From DASRFR01 sp035651455 (GTDB lineage: Bacteria > Acidobacteriota > Terriglobia > Terriglobales > Acidobacteriaceae): a DNA stretch of 64,000 bases. The notes beneath the pieces are model-generated. The model made no database searches. It saw only the letters and a program-made list of their open reading frames with translations, and was not told the origin of the DNA. The DNA is taken from contig DASRFR010000003.1 in the NCBI GenBank assembly GCA_035651455.1, positions 62,001-126,000 of the forward strand, read 5' to 3'. Shown piece after piece: positions 35,320 to 44,319 of the stretch (position 1 is its first letter; each line of letters begins with the position of its first letter). The position numbers and the translations under genes are program-made.

Positions 35320-37119
35320 ATGGCTTCCACCTCCGCAATGCCAAAAACCAGGATATCCGGCGGTAGTTTCCTGCTCGAGGAACGCCGCACGGACGAGGTT
35401 TTCACGCCCGAGGATTTCACCGAGCAACACCGGTTGATCGGCCAGACGGCCGAGGAGTTCGCGGTTAACGAAATCGTGCCGAACATCGAGAAAATCGAGC
35501 ACAAGGATTTTTCTGTCAGCCGCGAGTTGCTGAAGAAGGCGGGTGAGCTGGGTCTGAGCTCGGTTGAGATTCCCGAGGCGTACGGCGGCCTCGATATGGA
35601 CAAGGTAACAGCGGCGGTGATTGCCGACCACATTGCCAAGTATGCCGGGTTCGCCACCACCTGGGGCGGCCACACGGGTATCGGCACGCTGCCTATCGTG
35701 TATTTCGGGACCGAAGATCAAAAGAAGAAATACCTGCCGCGCCTGGCCACGGGCGAGATCGTGGGAGCCTACGCGTTATCGGAAGCCTCATCGGGGTCGG
35801 ACGCGCTCAATTGCCGAGCCCGTGCAGAGCTCTCCAGCGATGGCAAGCACTACATCCTTAACGGCGAGAAGATGTGGATTACCAATGCCGGCTTTGCCGA
35901 CCTGTTTACGGTGTTTGCCAAAGTGGACGGCGAGAAGTTCACAGCATTCCTGGTGGAACGAACCTATCCTGGATTTTCAGTAGGCGGTGAAGAGCACAAG
36001 ATGGGCATCCGCGGTTCGTCCACTTGTCCCATTATTCTAAACGACTGCAAAGTACCGGTTGAGAATCTTCTGGGCGAGCTAGGCAAGGGGCACGTAATCG
36101 CTTTCAACATTCTGAATGTGGGGCGGTTCAAACTGGGCGCGATGTGCGTAGGCGGGGCGCGAGTCGCCATTGAAAACGCCATTGGCTACGCCAGGCAGCG
36201 GAAGGCATTTGGGAAGGTGATCGCCGACTTCGGACTGGTGCGCGAAAAGATCGCCACGATGGCTTCGCTGATTTACACCGGCGAGGCTGCGGTGTATCGC
36301 ACGGTCGGGATGATGGATTCGTTGTTGTCAGACGTCGACAAAGACGGTCCGGATGCCGCGAAAGAAATACGCAAGGCGATCGAGGAGTACGCTGTTGAAT
36401 GTTCGATCATCAAGGTTTGGGGCTCGGAGATGATCGATTACGTGGTGGACGAAACCGTGCAAATCTATGGCGGCTACGGGTTCGTGGAGGAGTACCCGGC
36501 GGAGCGCGCTTATCGCGATGCCCGCATCAATCGCATATTCGAAGGCACCAATGAAATTAACCGACTGATCATCACGGGCTTTCTTTTGAAACGGGCGATG
36601 ACGGGGCAATTACCCCTGATGACCGCGATAAAAAAGCTGATGGACGAGGTGCTCTCCGGGCCTGCGATGGGCGACGACATGGAAGGTCCCCTTGCGGAAG
36701 AGCGGAAACTGGTTGCGCAAGCCAAGAAACTCGGCCTGTTTGCGGCTGGATGTGCGACGCAGAAATACATGCAAGCCATTCAGGACCAGCAGGAAATCAT
36801 GGGCGCTATCGCCGACATGAGCATTGAGATTTACGCCATGGAGTCGGCCGTCCTGCGCACGAAAAAAATCGTAGAACAGCAAGGCGACGGCCGCTCTACG
36901 CTGCCGATTGCCATGACTCGCGTCTACCTTTCGCCGGCCATGGAAAAGATCGAGGCGGCGGCGCGAAAGATCATCGGGGCCGTAGCGGAAGGCGACATGA
37001 TGCGGACGCAGTTAGCGATTCTCCGGCGCCTGGCGAAATACGAGCCCTTCAACACTATTGAATTAAGGCAGCAGATCGCGCAGAAGATGATCGAAAGAGG
37101 GAAATACACTCTCGCGTAA
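35320..37119 (+). CDS. Acyl-CoA dehydrogenase, long form
   Basis: FAD enzyme of the first beta-oxidation step, 599 residues from the ATG at 35320, set by AAGGGG upstream. The N-terminal helical domain starts at FTPEDFTEQHRLIGQTAEEF, the beta domain has YALSEASSGSDAL and KMWITNAGFADLFTVFAKV, and the C-terminal helices contain ARQRKAFGKVIADF, QIYGGYGFVEEYPAERAYRD and RIFEGTNEINRL, which carries the catalytic Glu. About 180 further residues follow, as in the VLCAD-like ACADs of bacteria. The rest of the beta-oxidation pathway is at 45-48.8 kb. It is transcribed alone. Confidence 0.93.
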   Translation: MASTSAMPKTRISGGSFLLEERRTDEVFTPEDFTEQHRLIGQTAEEFAVNEIVPNIEKIEHKDFSVSRELLKKAGELGLSSVEIPEAYGGLDMDKVTAAVIADHIAKYAGFATTWGGHTGIGTLPIVYFGTEDQKKKYLPRLATGEIVGAYALSEASSGSDALNCRARAELSSDGKHYILNGEKMWITNAGFADLFTVFAKVDGEKFTAFLVERTYPGFSVGGEEHKMGIRGSSTCPIILNDCKVPVENLLGELGKGHVIAFNILNVGRFKLGAMCVGGARVAIENAIGYARQRKAFGKVIADFGLVREKIATMASLIYTGEAAVYRTVGMMDSLLSDVDKDGPDAAKEIRKAIEEYAVECSIIKVWGSEMIDYVVDETVQIYGGYGFVEEYPAERAYRDARINRIFEGTNEINRLIITGFLLKRAMTGQLPLMTAIKKLMDEVLSGPAMGDDMEGPLAEERKLVAQAKKLGLFAAGCATQKYMQAIQDQQEIMGAIADMSIEIYAMESAVLRTKKIVEQQGDGRSTLPIAMTRVYLSPAMEKIEAAARKIIGAVAEGDMMRTQLAILRRLAKYEPFNTIELRQQIAQKMIERGKYTLA

Positions 37120-37289
37120 TGCAGCTCTCACTGTGGCTCGGTGGGGTAATCTGCAACAGCAGTCCGCTTCCGCTTCCACTTCGGACATTCACTGCTGCGC
37201 GCTCCGACATCACGACGAGCAGGAGCAGCCCGATGATAAGAAATTCACTGCCCGCGGCACCTTCCTGAAATGCGTTAGGAAATGCAGCT

Positions 37290-37928
37290 TTATTCCTTGG
37301 GAAAATTCGGATCGGCTTTGACTTCGTTGATCTGCTCGGTGTGCCGCTCTGAATGTGCCGAGATCAGCAGGAGCCACTGATAGCCATCCAGCGTTCCCAT
37401 CGCCGGGTGGTCGAAAAAGTGGTCGCGCAGATCGTCATTCGTAGTCCGGACATAATCCATGGTGGCCTCGCGATCTTTCTGGTACTCGGCGGTTAACGCC
37501 GCTTGCGTTGGCCACCGGCCAGTAGGCTTGAGGAACTCCGGAGCCTGGGCTTTCCTGCTGCGATCCGGAATCTTGGTCAAGACGAGCTCGTCCTTGCCTT
37601 TCACTTCTGCACGCTTCTCAGGTGTCGCCGGCCCTGCCACTATCCTGTTCCGGACGAGGCCGAGCAGCGTTCCTTCACTGATGGTAATGTGCTCCGCGAC
37701 TTGCGCAATCGACCAGCGATCCGGCGCGGGTTTAAAGTTCCATTGTTTTTCCGTGAGTCCCGAGATCGATTGCAGGAACATGTCGCGCGTATGCTCCAGA
37801 TGCTTGAGTGCTCCTTCGCGTTCGCCGTGGGTGAGGGCGCTTGCAGCCGGCGCGGTTTGCGCTTGCGCGCACGTAGCAAGAAGCAGGACGATGGAGAGCA
37901 GGCAACTTAGACGAAACGTTTTATGCAT
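37290..37928 (-). CDS. DinB-family protein with signal peptide
   Basis: Translation from the ATG at 37928, preceded by AAAGGGA, gives 212 residues. MHKTFRLSCLLSIVLLLATCAQAQ is a signal peptide with possible lipobox-like cysteine but a better AQA-Q cleavage site. The mature part is a DinB four-helix bundle: HLEHTRDMFLQSISGLTEKQWNFKPAPDRWSIAQVAEHI is the classic first half, and LLISAHSERHTEQINEVKAD carries the last two His ligands of the H-x-H-x-H metal site. DinB proteins are usually cytoplasmic thiol-dependent transferases, so export is noteworthy. The upstream frame to 38027 was rejected in favour of the ribosome-binding-site-supported start. Confidence 0.82.
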   Translation of the reverse strand: MHKTFRLSCLLSIVLLLATCAQAQTAPAASALTHGEREGALKHLEHTRDMFLQSISGLTEKQWNFKPAPDRWSIAQVAEHITISEGTLLGLVRNRIVAGPATPEKRAEVKGKDELVLTKIPDRSRKAQAPEFLKPTGRWPTQAALTAEYQKDREATMDYVRTTNDDLRDHFFDHPAMGTLDGYQWLLLISAHSERHTEQINEVKADPNFPKE

Positions 37929-38029
37929 GTTATCCCTTTCGGTTAAAACGTTTTGCGGGCACGGCGGCTCAACCTTCAACGGCCATAAAGCAGCCAAACA
38001 GTATTGATGAAGGCTGAAAGGAATCAAAA

Positions 38030-38281
38030 CTATTTCTTCTGCAACTCCTGCATAACACTCTGGATGAGTTCTTTCGCGTCGCCCAGGTTTTTCATAATCA
38101 TTTGGATGTCCATCACCGGCCGGCCCGGCCAGCGCTGGCTCTGACAGTACACTCCGTGCTGTCCGACCAGAGCCATGGCGTCGGTCATCAGGTCCATGGT
38201 GACCGCGAGGCGGCCGCGCGGAACTCCCATCATGCTCTCAAAATGTTCGAGTTCTTCGTGCTTTTCGTCGAAAACGGGCAT
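38030..38281 (-). CDS. Small conserved-looking protein of unknown function
   Basis: This 83-residue soluble helical protein contains EELEHFESMMGVPRGRLAVTMDLMTDAMALV and a C-terminal helical half NLGDAKELIQSVMQELQKK, with a single SQRWPGRPVMDIQM strand between. No catalytic motif or signal peptide is apparent, and I recognise no family. It is 101 nt upstream of the DinB-like start in the same orientation, so they may share a transcript. Confidence 0.55.
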   Translation of the reverse strand: MPVFDEKHEELEHFESMMGVPRGRLAVTMDLMTDAMALVGQHGVYCQSQRWPGRPVMDIQMIMKNLGDAKELIQSVMQELQKK

Positions 38282-38457
38282 AGGCAGATTGTACAGATGG
38301 CGCTTGCTAGCGGATAATTTCGTGAAGCCAAGATTCAGTAATGGGCAGTCAGGAGTTAAATGGCGGGTTCAGAGATTTCTGTTTTCTGAGCTGTCGCTTC
38401 AAGTCGCACTATCGCTCGTCTAACGACTAAATACCGCAATCCAGGAGCCGATTGTTC

Positions 38458-39003
38458 ATGAAGAAAATTGTTGCAGTCCTCATTACCGTTGTTCTCGCGT
38501 TACCGCTGCTGGCCGCCGCTCAGGGTGGCACGCAAGGTGGGAAGCCGCGTCCCAGTCCCGCCGAAAAGGCTGTCTGCAAGCTGCCTGACGGGAAAACCGT
38601 TACCGTGAACTACTCCAGCCCGCGCGCCAAGGGGCGCAAAATTTTCGGCGGACTCGTCCCGTACGGGCAGGTCTGGCGTACCGGCGCTAACGAGGCCACA
38701 ACTTTTGAGCCGACCGCGAATGTCACGGTAGGCAACAAAGATGTTCCTGCCGGCAACTACACCATCTTCACCGTCCCCGATCAAAGCAAATGGACGCTGG
38801 TGATCAGCAAAGACACAGGCGAGTGGGGAATTCCCTATCCCGGCGAGAAGGACGACTTTGCCCGGGTGGACATGAATGTTTCACAGACGCCATCCGCGGT
38901 GGAAAATTTCACCATCGCTTTCGATCAGAGCAGCAATGGTTGCACCCTGCGCATTGAGTGGGAGAATACCCGCGCCAGCGTTGCTGTTACAGAAAAGAAG
39001 TGA
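38458..39003 (+). CDS. DUF2911 secreted protein
   Basis: The protein has 181 residues (or 183 from a TTG at 38452, which has the better AGGAG spacing). MKKIVAVLITVVLALPLLAAAQ is a signal peptide. The mature domain reads VTVNYSSPRAKGRKIFGGLVPYGQVWRTGANEATTFE, the hallmark of DUF2911, followed by VTVGNKDVPAGNYTIFTVPDQSKWTLVISKDTGEWG. The beta-sandwich fold is predicted and no enzyme activity is known. It is common in Bacteroidetes and Acidobacteriota. It stands alone in its orientation, with an FmdB-type gene 250 nt downstream. Confidence 0.9.
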   Translation: MKKIVAVLITVVLALPLLAAAQGGTQGGKPRPSPAEKAVCKLPDGKTVTVNYSSPRAKGRKIFGGLVPYGQVWRTGANEATTFEPTANVTVGNKDVPAGNYTIFTVPDQSKWTLVISKDTGEWGIPYPGEKDDFARVDMNVSQTPSAVENFTIAFDQSSNGCTLRIEWENTRASVAVTEKK

Positions 39004-39252
39004 TCAGAATGCCAGAGGCGTGCGGCTGGGATCAGCAGGGATCGTGCCGATCTCAGCCGTACTGCAATTCCTCAAGCGAGAGAGGATTTCTGTACGGCAA
39101 AGCCATCTCTTGTGCGCACAAAGATCAGTCCCGCGACTTCGCAATCCCGATTTGAGACGGAACTCGCGCCAGGTCGGGCTTCACGTTTTTGCACAGCCGA
39201 ACAGCGGTAAAATGATAGGCATCGCGATTTTCGAAGAAGTCGGAGGTTCCCC

Positions 39253-39414
39253 ATGCCCGTCTACGACTATCTCTGCAACGATTGCCACAAGGAATTTGAA
39301 TTGGTGCTCACCCTGCACGAGCACGACGCCAAGATCAAATGCCCGCACTGCGGCAGCAAGAACGTGGAGCAGGAGGCAAAAGCGTTCTTCGCGGTCACTT
39401 CAAAGAAAAGCTAG
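39253..39414 (+). CDS. FmdB-type zinc-ribbon small protein
   Basis: The frame from ATG at 39253 to TAG at 39412-39414 encodes 53 residues. MPVYDYLCNDCHKEFE is the typical FmdB/CxxC-CxxC zinc-ribbon start, with Cys8 and Cys11, and IKCPHCGSKNVEQ supplies Cys30 and Cys33. Four cysteines in two CxxC knuckles fit one zinc. The family is named from a putative regulator of formamidase operons, but most members have unknown function. It is too short for many gene callers and is not linked to amidase genes here. Confidence 0.82.
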   Translation: MPVYDYLCNDCHKEFELVLTLHEHDAKIKCPHCGSKNVEQEAKAFFAVTSKKS

Positions 39415-39484
39415 CAACAGGTCGATTGCCGAGACGGAAATGCAACATCCTGCTGAAACCACCACAGAATTTTCGCCGTAATCG

Positions 39485-40972
39485 TTACGCGGGCTTCCAT
39501 CGCAGAATTGGCTTGCGCGCGGCCGTGACCTCGTCAAGACGGGACACGCGCGTGGAGTGTGGCGCCTCGAGCGCGATGTTCGGATCTTCGTTCACTTCCC
39601 CGGCAATGGCTCGCATGGCTTCGATGAACAGGTCCATTTCTTCCTTCGACTCGCTCTCCGTAGGCTCGATCATCATGGCCCCCGGCACGATCAGCGGGAA
39701 AGCGGTGGTGTAAGGGTGGAAACCGTAATCGATAAGGCGCTTGGCGATGTCCATGGTCCTCACGCCCTTTTTCGCCTGTAGCTTGTCGCTGAATACGACC
39801 TCGTGCATGCTGGGCGTGGAGTATGGCAGATCGAACACTCCCTCAATTCCCTTGCGAATGTAATTAGCGTTGAGCACAGCGTCTTCGGTGGTTTGTCGCA
39901 GGCCATCCGGCCCGTTCGCCAGGATGTAAGCCAACGCCCTCACGAACATTCCAAAATTGCCGTAGAACGCCCGCACGCGGCCTACCGACTGTGGGCGATC
40001 ATAGTCAAAGCCCAGCGTTCCGTCCGTCTTGGTGATCACGACCGGAGTCGGCAAAAACGGTTCCAGGGCCTGTTTCACCGCGACCGGCCCTGATCCTGGC
40101 CCTCCGCCACCATGTGGCGTGGAGAAAGTCTTGTGCAAGTTCAAGTGCATCAGGTCGACGCCGAAATCGCCGGGCCGGACTTTTCCTACCAGGGCATTCA
40201 TGTTTGCGCCGTCCATGTACAGCAGCCCGCCTTTGGCGTGCATGATGTCGGCAATCTTGTGAATTTCCTGCTCGAAAACGCCCAGGGTGTTGGGATTGGT
40301 GAGCATGAGCGCGGCAACTTCCTCGCTCATTTGCGATGCCAGCGCCGCGCTGTCGACCATGCCGCGATCATTCGATTTCAGGTTTTCCACCGAGTAGCCG
40401 ACCATTGCTGCTGTCGCCGGATTAGTGCCGTGCGCCGAGTCGGGAATCAAAACCTTCTTTCGGGGATTTCCTTTGCTATGGTGATAAGCGCGCGTGATCA
40501 ATAGTCCCGTGAGTTCACCGTGAGCGCCGGCTGCCGGCTGCAGCGTGATGGCATCCATGCCGGTAATTTCCATCAGGCATTCACTCAGCGTTTTAAGAAT
40601 GCGGAGCGCTCCCTGGGAAATCTTTTCCGGCTGGTAAGGATGCCCATTGGCCAACCCCTCCATGCGCGCGACCACTTCATTGACGCGCGGGTTGTATTTC
40701 ATGGTGCACGATCCCAGCGGGTACATCCCCAGGTCGATGGCATAGTTCCAGGTGGAGAGGCGGGTGAAGTGACGAATAATTTCGATCTCACTCACTTCCG
40801 GCATGTTGCCCAGGTCTTTTCTTTCTGCGTTTCCCAGCAGCTTCGCCGTGTCCACCTCGGGTACATCGAGCGGCGGCAGCTTCCAGGCGGCTTTCCCGGG
40901 CGACGATTTTTCAAAGATGAGGCCTTCGTTCTGATTGACGTGGCGGGTGGCCTTGCGAGTCATGTGTTTCAT
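39485..40972 (-). CDS. gcvPB: Glycine dehydrogenase (decarboxylating) subunit 2
   Basis: The PLP half of the glycine cleavage P-protein, 495 residues from ATG 40972, which overlaps the gcvPA stop (ATGA). The PLP lysine is in HLNLHKTFSTPHGGGGPG, with upstream TLQPAAGAHGELTG and SAHGTNPATAAM binding the cofactor. It decarboxylates glycine and passes the methylamine group to lipoyl-GcvH, together with subunit 1. The split is typical of Gram-positives, Thermotogae and Acidobacteriota. A longer frame to 41083 exists but runs inside gcvPA. It is the last gene of the gcv operon. Confidence 0.96.
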   Translation of the reverse strand: MKHMTRKATRHVNQNEGLIFEKSSPGKAAWKLPPLDVPEVDTAKLLGNAERKDLGNMPEVSEIEIIRHFTRLSTWNYAIDLGMYPLGSCTMKYNPRVNEVVARMEGLANGHPYQPEKISQGALRILKTLSECLMEITGMDAITLQPAAGAHGELTGLLITRAYHHSKGNPRKKVLIPDSAHGTNPATAAMVGYSVENLKSNDRGMVDSAALASQMSEEVAALMLTNPNTLGVFEQEIHKIADIMHAKGGLLYMDGANMNALVGKVRPGDFGVDLMHLNLHKTFSTPHGGGGPGSGPVAVKQALEPFLPTPVVITKTDGTLGFDYDRPQSVGRVRAFYGNFGMFVRALAYILANGPDGLRQTTEDAVLNANYIRKGIEGVFDLPYSTPSMHEVVFSDKLQAKKGVRTMDIAKRLIDYGFHPYTTAFPLIVPGAMMIEPTESESKEEMDLFIEAMRAIAGEVNEDPNIALEAPHSTRVSRLDEVTAARKPILRWKPA

Positions 40973-42342
40973 CGCACCACCTCCTCGGCCTCTTTCATAT
41001 TTCGCACCGACCGTTCGCTCTCGGCCATAAGCCCGACGGCCGTGTCGATGGAGGTCCGGGTTGCCATTTCTGTGCAGCACCACAGCGCAGCATTGCCGAG
41101 TTCGGGGAAGAACTTCTTGAGCGGAAGGCCCCCAACGATCTTGTGTCCGAGTAGGCGTGCGTTGATGGGGTAAGGATCCTCGCTCGTCTGTACCACGAAT
41201 TCATTGAAACGGGGTGCGCCGCTGAACAGCACCTTGCCGTGCTTACCGAAATGATCAGCGGCATACGCGGCTTTGGCCAGATTTTGCACGGCCAGAGCTT
41301 TCAATCCGACCTTTCCATAGATGGTCATGAATATATTTGCCATGAGCGCAATCAGCGCCTGGTTGGTGCAGATATTGGAAGTGGCTTTCTCGCGGCGGAT
41401 GTGCTGTTCGCGCGTAGCCAGTGTCAGCACGAAACCGCGCTTGCCACTCTTGTCGGTCGTCTGGCCGACAAGGCGACCGGGCATCTGCCGGACGTACTGC
41501 TCGCGAGTGGCAATCACGCCGCAGTAGGGGCCGCCAAAGCCCAAGGGGACGCCGAAGGACTGGGCTTCCATGGTGATCACGTCGGCCAGCCGTGGCGGCT
41601 CGATGATTCCCAGCGAAATCGCTTCGGCAATCGCCACCACCAACATCGCCCCTTTGGCGTGGGCGATCTCCGCGATGGCGGAGACGTCTTCGACTGTCCC
41701 AAAAAAATTCGGCGATTGGATCAGCACGCATGCCGTGTCCGAGGTGATGGAGCGCTCCAACTCCTTCAGGTCGATTCGGCCGTTTTCGCCGAAGCCGACA
41801 GTGCTCAGCGGCATGCCGAGGTTCTGCACGTAGGTGGCGAGAACCTCGCGGTATTCCGGATGCACAGTTCGCGCGAGCACGGCCGACCTTCGTCCCGTCA
41901 AGCGGGACGCCATCAGCACGCCCTCGGCGGCCGCGGTAGAACCGTCGTACATGGAAGCATTCGCCACCTCCATGCCGGTCAGTTCGCAAATCATGCTCTG
42001 GAATTCGAAGATCGACTGCAACGTTCCCTGCGACACCTCAGCCTGGTAGGGAGTGTAGGCGGTGAGGAATTCGCCGCGCGAAATCAGCGCGTCAATGATG
42101 ACTGGCCGGTAGTGATAATAAGCGCCGGCGCCGAGAAACGTGCTATACCCGTCGCCGTTTTCACGGGAACGCTCCCGGTACCAGTCCACGATCTCCGATT
42201 CCGCCATTTGGCGCGGCACCTTCAGATCGCGATTGAGACGGTACTCCGCGGGGATCGGCGCAAACAGGTCGTCGATGGATCGCGCGCCAAGTGCCTTGAG
42301 TATGGCTTCGCGGTCCGCTGCAGATTTGGGCAGATATCTCAT
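40969..42342 (-). CDS. gcvPA: Glycine dehydrogenase (decarboxylating) subunit 1
   Basis: The N-terminal half of the P-protein as a separate gene of 457 residues. Family motifs are MRYLPKSAADREAILKALG, LGAGAYYHYRPVIIDALISRGEFLTAYTPYQAEVSQGTLQ, the ANASMYDGSTAAAEGVLMA stretch, SFGVPLGFGGPYCGVIATRE and EKATSNICTNQALIALM. It pairs with subunit 2, whose start overlaps its stop codon, so the two are translated in a fixed ratio. The start at 42342 has no strong ribosome binding site. The gap to gcvH is 140 nt. Confidence 0.95.
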   Translation of the reverse strand: MRYLPKSAADREAILKALGARSIDDLFAPIPAEYRLNRDLKVPRQMAESEIVDWYRERSRENGDGYSTFLGAGAYYHYRPVIIDALISRGEFLTAYTPYQAEVSQGTLQSIFEFQSMICELTGMEVANASMYDGSTAAAEGVLMASRLTGRRSAVLARTVHPEYREVLATYVQNLGMPLSTVGFGENGRIDLKELERSITSDTACVLIQSPNFFGTVEDVSAIAEIAHAKGAMLVVAIAEAISLGIIEPPRLADVITMEAQSFGVPLGFGGPYCGVIATREQYVRQMPGRLVGQTTDKSGKRGFVLTLATREQHIRREKATSNICTNQALIALMANIFMTIYGKVGLKALAVQNLAKAAYAADHFGKHGKVLFSGAPRFNEFVVQTSEDPYPINARLLGHKIVGGLPLKKFFPELGNAALWCCTEMATRTSIDTAVGLMAESERSVRNMKEAEEVVR

Positions 42343-42482
42343 AAGAACCGTATATAGATGTCGCGAGGAGTCAGGACGATTGACGAACCAGGGGGTGCGA
42401 CCAGGGATTGCGCTGAATCTTCGATGGCTCTGAACCTTCCTCGCAGAGTGGGGTAAAACGCTCGAAACTAAAATCTGAACGT

Positions 42483-42872
42483 CTAGTGGCCGCCTTCTTC
42501 GCTGACGAACTTCTCATAGTCGACGGACGACAGCAGGCCGTTCAACTCGGCCGGGTTCTTCAACGTCATTTTGATCATCCAGGCGCTGTGCGCGTCTTTG
42601 TTAATCTTCTCGGGCGACGTTGCCAGGTCGTTATTAACCTCCGTCACCGTGCCTGAAGCCGGAGCATACAAATCCGAAACCGCCTTGACTGACTCTACCG
42701 TGCCGAAGGTCTTGCCGGCTGTGATCTCTGAACCGGGCTTGGGTAATTCGACGAAAACGATGTCGCCCAGGGAATCCTGAGCATAGGTCGTAATGCCGAC
42801 CGTGGCACTTGTGCCGTCGGCTTTGATCCACTCGTGCTCTTTGGTGTACTTAAAGTCGGTTGGGTACGCCAT
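42483..42872 (-). CDS. gcvH: Glycine cleavage system H protein
   Basis: A 129-residue lipoyl carrier of the aminomethyl group. The lipoylation motif is VESVKAVSDLYAPASG, with Lys in VESVKAVS, on a hammerhead fold (FKYTKEHEWI, GDIVFVELPKPGSEI). The C-terminus, GLLSSVDYEKFV, is family-typical. It lies between gcvT (125 nt upstream) and gcvPA in the same orientation, so the operon order is gcvT-gcvH-gcvPA-gcvPB. Confidence 0.96.
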   Translation of the reverse strand: MAYPTDFKYTKEHEWIKADGTSATVGITTYAQDSLGDIVFVELPKPGSEITAGKTFGTVESVKAVSDLYAPASGTVTEVNNDLATSPEKINKDAHSAWMIKMTLKNPAELNGLLSSVDYEKFVSEEGGH

Positions 42873-42997
42873 GTTGGCTGTTTTGCTCCTCTTAAGCTCT
42901 TAGCTACGGCAGTCGCTTCTGAAAAGGGGCCCGTCGGAATTCGCCGCCTCGGCGTGGGTGCTCTCTACCGTGATCGTGTGACCATTGAGTCCACGTC

Positions 42998-44134
42998 CTA
43001 GTTCTTTTTTGGCCGCTTGTAGAACGGGGTTGCCACCACCTGCGCCTTCACGCCCTGCCCGCGAATCTCGACCTTCAGTGTACCGCCAATCGCAGAAAAT
43101 TCCGGTGGCACATACGCCAGGGCGATGTTTTTCTTCAGAAACGGGGCAAACGATCCACTGGTAACGTACCCAATCTCTGCGCCGCTGTCGTTCCGAATTT
43201 TATATCCGTCGCGAGCAATGCCACGCTCCACCATCTCTAAGCCGACCAGAGTCCGTTTGAGCCCTGCCGAGGGGGCTTTGTCCAGAGCATTGCGCCCAAT
43301 GAATTCCGGCTTTTCCATTTTGCAGAAGCGCTCCAGGCCGGCCTCCCAAACATTGATCTCGTCGGAAATTTCATGACCGTAAAGCGGCAGCTTGCCTTCG
43401 AGCCGCAGGGTATTGCGCGCCCCGAGTCCACAGGCAACAACGCCGAATTCCTGGCCCGCTTCCAGCACTTGGTTCCACACCATGGCGCTGGTGGATTCGG
43501 TCGCGGGAACGTAGATCTCAAAGCCATCCTCGGCGGTGTAGCCCGTACGGGCGACGAGAATGTTGCGCAGACCGCACACCGTGCCGCGAGTCACCCAATA
43601 GAACTTCACTGCGCGCAGGTCAGCGTCTGTCAGCTTTTGCAGCAGGTCCACACCCTTCGGACCCTGGATCGCGATCTGGGTGAAATCGTCGGATAAGTTG
43701 TCGACTGCGCAGTCAAACTGGCGAGTGTTGTCGCGGACCCAGGTGAAGTCTTTCTCTCGCGTCCCAGCATTGATGACGAGCAGGTATTCCTGCTCGCCAA
43801 GACGATGGACGATGACATCATCCACGAACGTGCCTTGCGGGTAGAGCAGGGCCGAGTACTGGGCCTGGCCAATGGCCAGGCGCGACGCGTCGTTCATCGA
43901 AATGTGCTGGACCGCCGCCAGCGCCTCGGGGCCAGCCAGCCGAATATCGCCCATGTGGCTGACATCGAAGATGCCCACACCGGTGCGCACTGCGTTGTGC
44001 TCGCTGATGATGCCCCCGGACGACGGGTATTCGACGGGCATGTCCCAGCCGTTGAAATCCACCATTTTCGCGCCCATCGCGCGATGGACGGCATTCAGCG
44101 CGGTTTTACGGGTGGTGGACTCAACAGCGGGCAA
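42998..44134 (-). CDS. gcvT: Glycine cleavage system T protein (aminomethyltransferase)
   Basis: A 378-residue tetrahydrofolate-dependent enzyme that releases ammonia and forms 5,10-methylene-THF from the aminomethyl-GcvH intermediate. It contains MVDFNGWDMPVEYPS, GIFDVSHMGDIRLAGPEAL, the RTGYTAEDGFEIYVPA stretch, and GLGARNTLRLEGKLPLYGHE, with the C-terminal barrel VTSGSFAPFLKKNIALAYV. The start is a TTG with GAGG six bases before it. It is the first gene of the operon. No glycine riboswitch is evident in the 185 nt upstream. Confidence 0.95.
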   Translation of the reverse strand: MPAVESTTRKTALNAVHRAMGAKMVDFNGWDMPVEYPSSGGIISEHNAVRTGVGIFDVSHMGDIRLAGPEALAAVQHISMNDASRLAIGQAQYSALLYPQGTFVDDVIVHRLGEQEYLLVINAGTREKDFTWVRDNTRQFDCAVDNLSDDFTQIAIQGPKGVDLLQKLTDADLRAVKFYWVTRGTVCGLRNILVARTGYTAEDGFEIYVPATESTSAMVWNQVLEAGQEFGVVACGLGARNTLRLEGKLPLYGHEISDEINVWEAGLERFCKMEKPEFIGRNALDKAPSAGLKRTLVGLEMVERGIARDGYKIRNDSGAEIGYVTSGSFAPFLKKNIALAYVPPEFSAIGGTLKVEIRGQGVKAQVVATPFYKRPKKN

Positions 44135-44319
44135 TGAATTCCTCGGCTCGAAGCAGTGGCTGGGCTGCTGGGAATGGTGAAACTCATTACCCTACCATGC
44201 AGGCGAGGAGGGCAGCAACCGAGTTGAGGTTGGGCAAGTCGCCGCCGGGCACCCCACGAATCGGTGCTCTCCGAAACGTGGGATCCCCGACAGCCTTATT
44301 CAATCAGAGTTCGGTGTCT

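Noticed and set aside
37133..37321. Plus-strand open frame of 62 codons after the acyl-CoA dehydrogenase
   Set aside because: It overlaps the 3' end of the DinB-like gene, has no ribosome binding site and no recognisable features. The gap of about 170 nt appears non-coding.
41239..42357. Plus-strand open frame (about 372 codons) opposite gcvPA
   Set aside because: It is antisense to a conserved gcvPA gene, and the predicted product shows only codon-shadow composition.
44135..44319. Glycine riboswitch upstream of gcvT
   Set aside because: Read on the minus strand, the region lacks the conserved aptamer core segments, so no feature was called.
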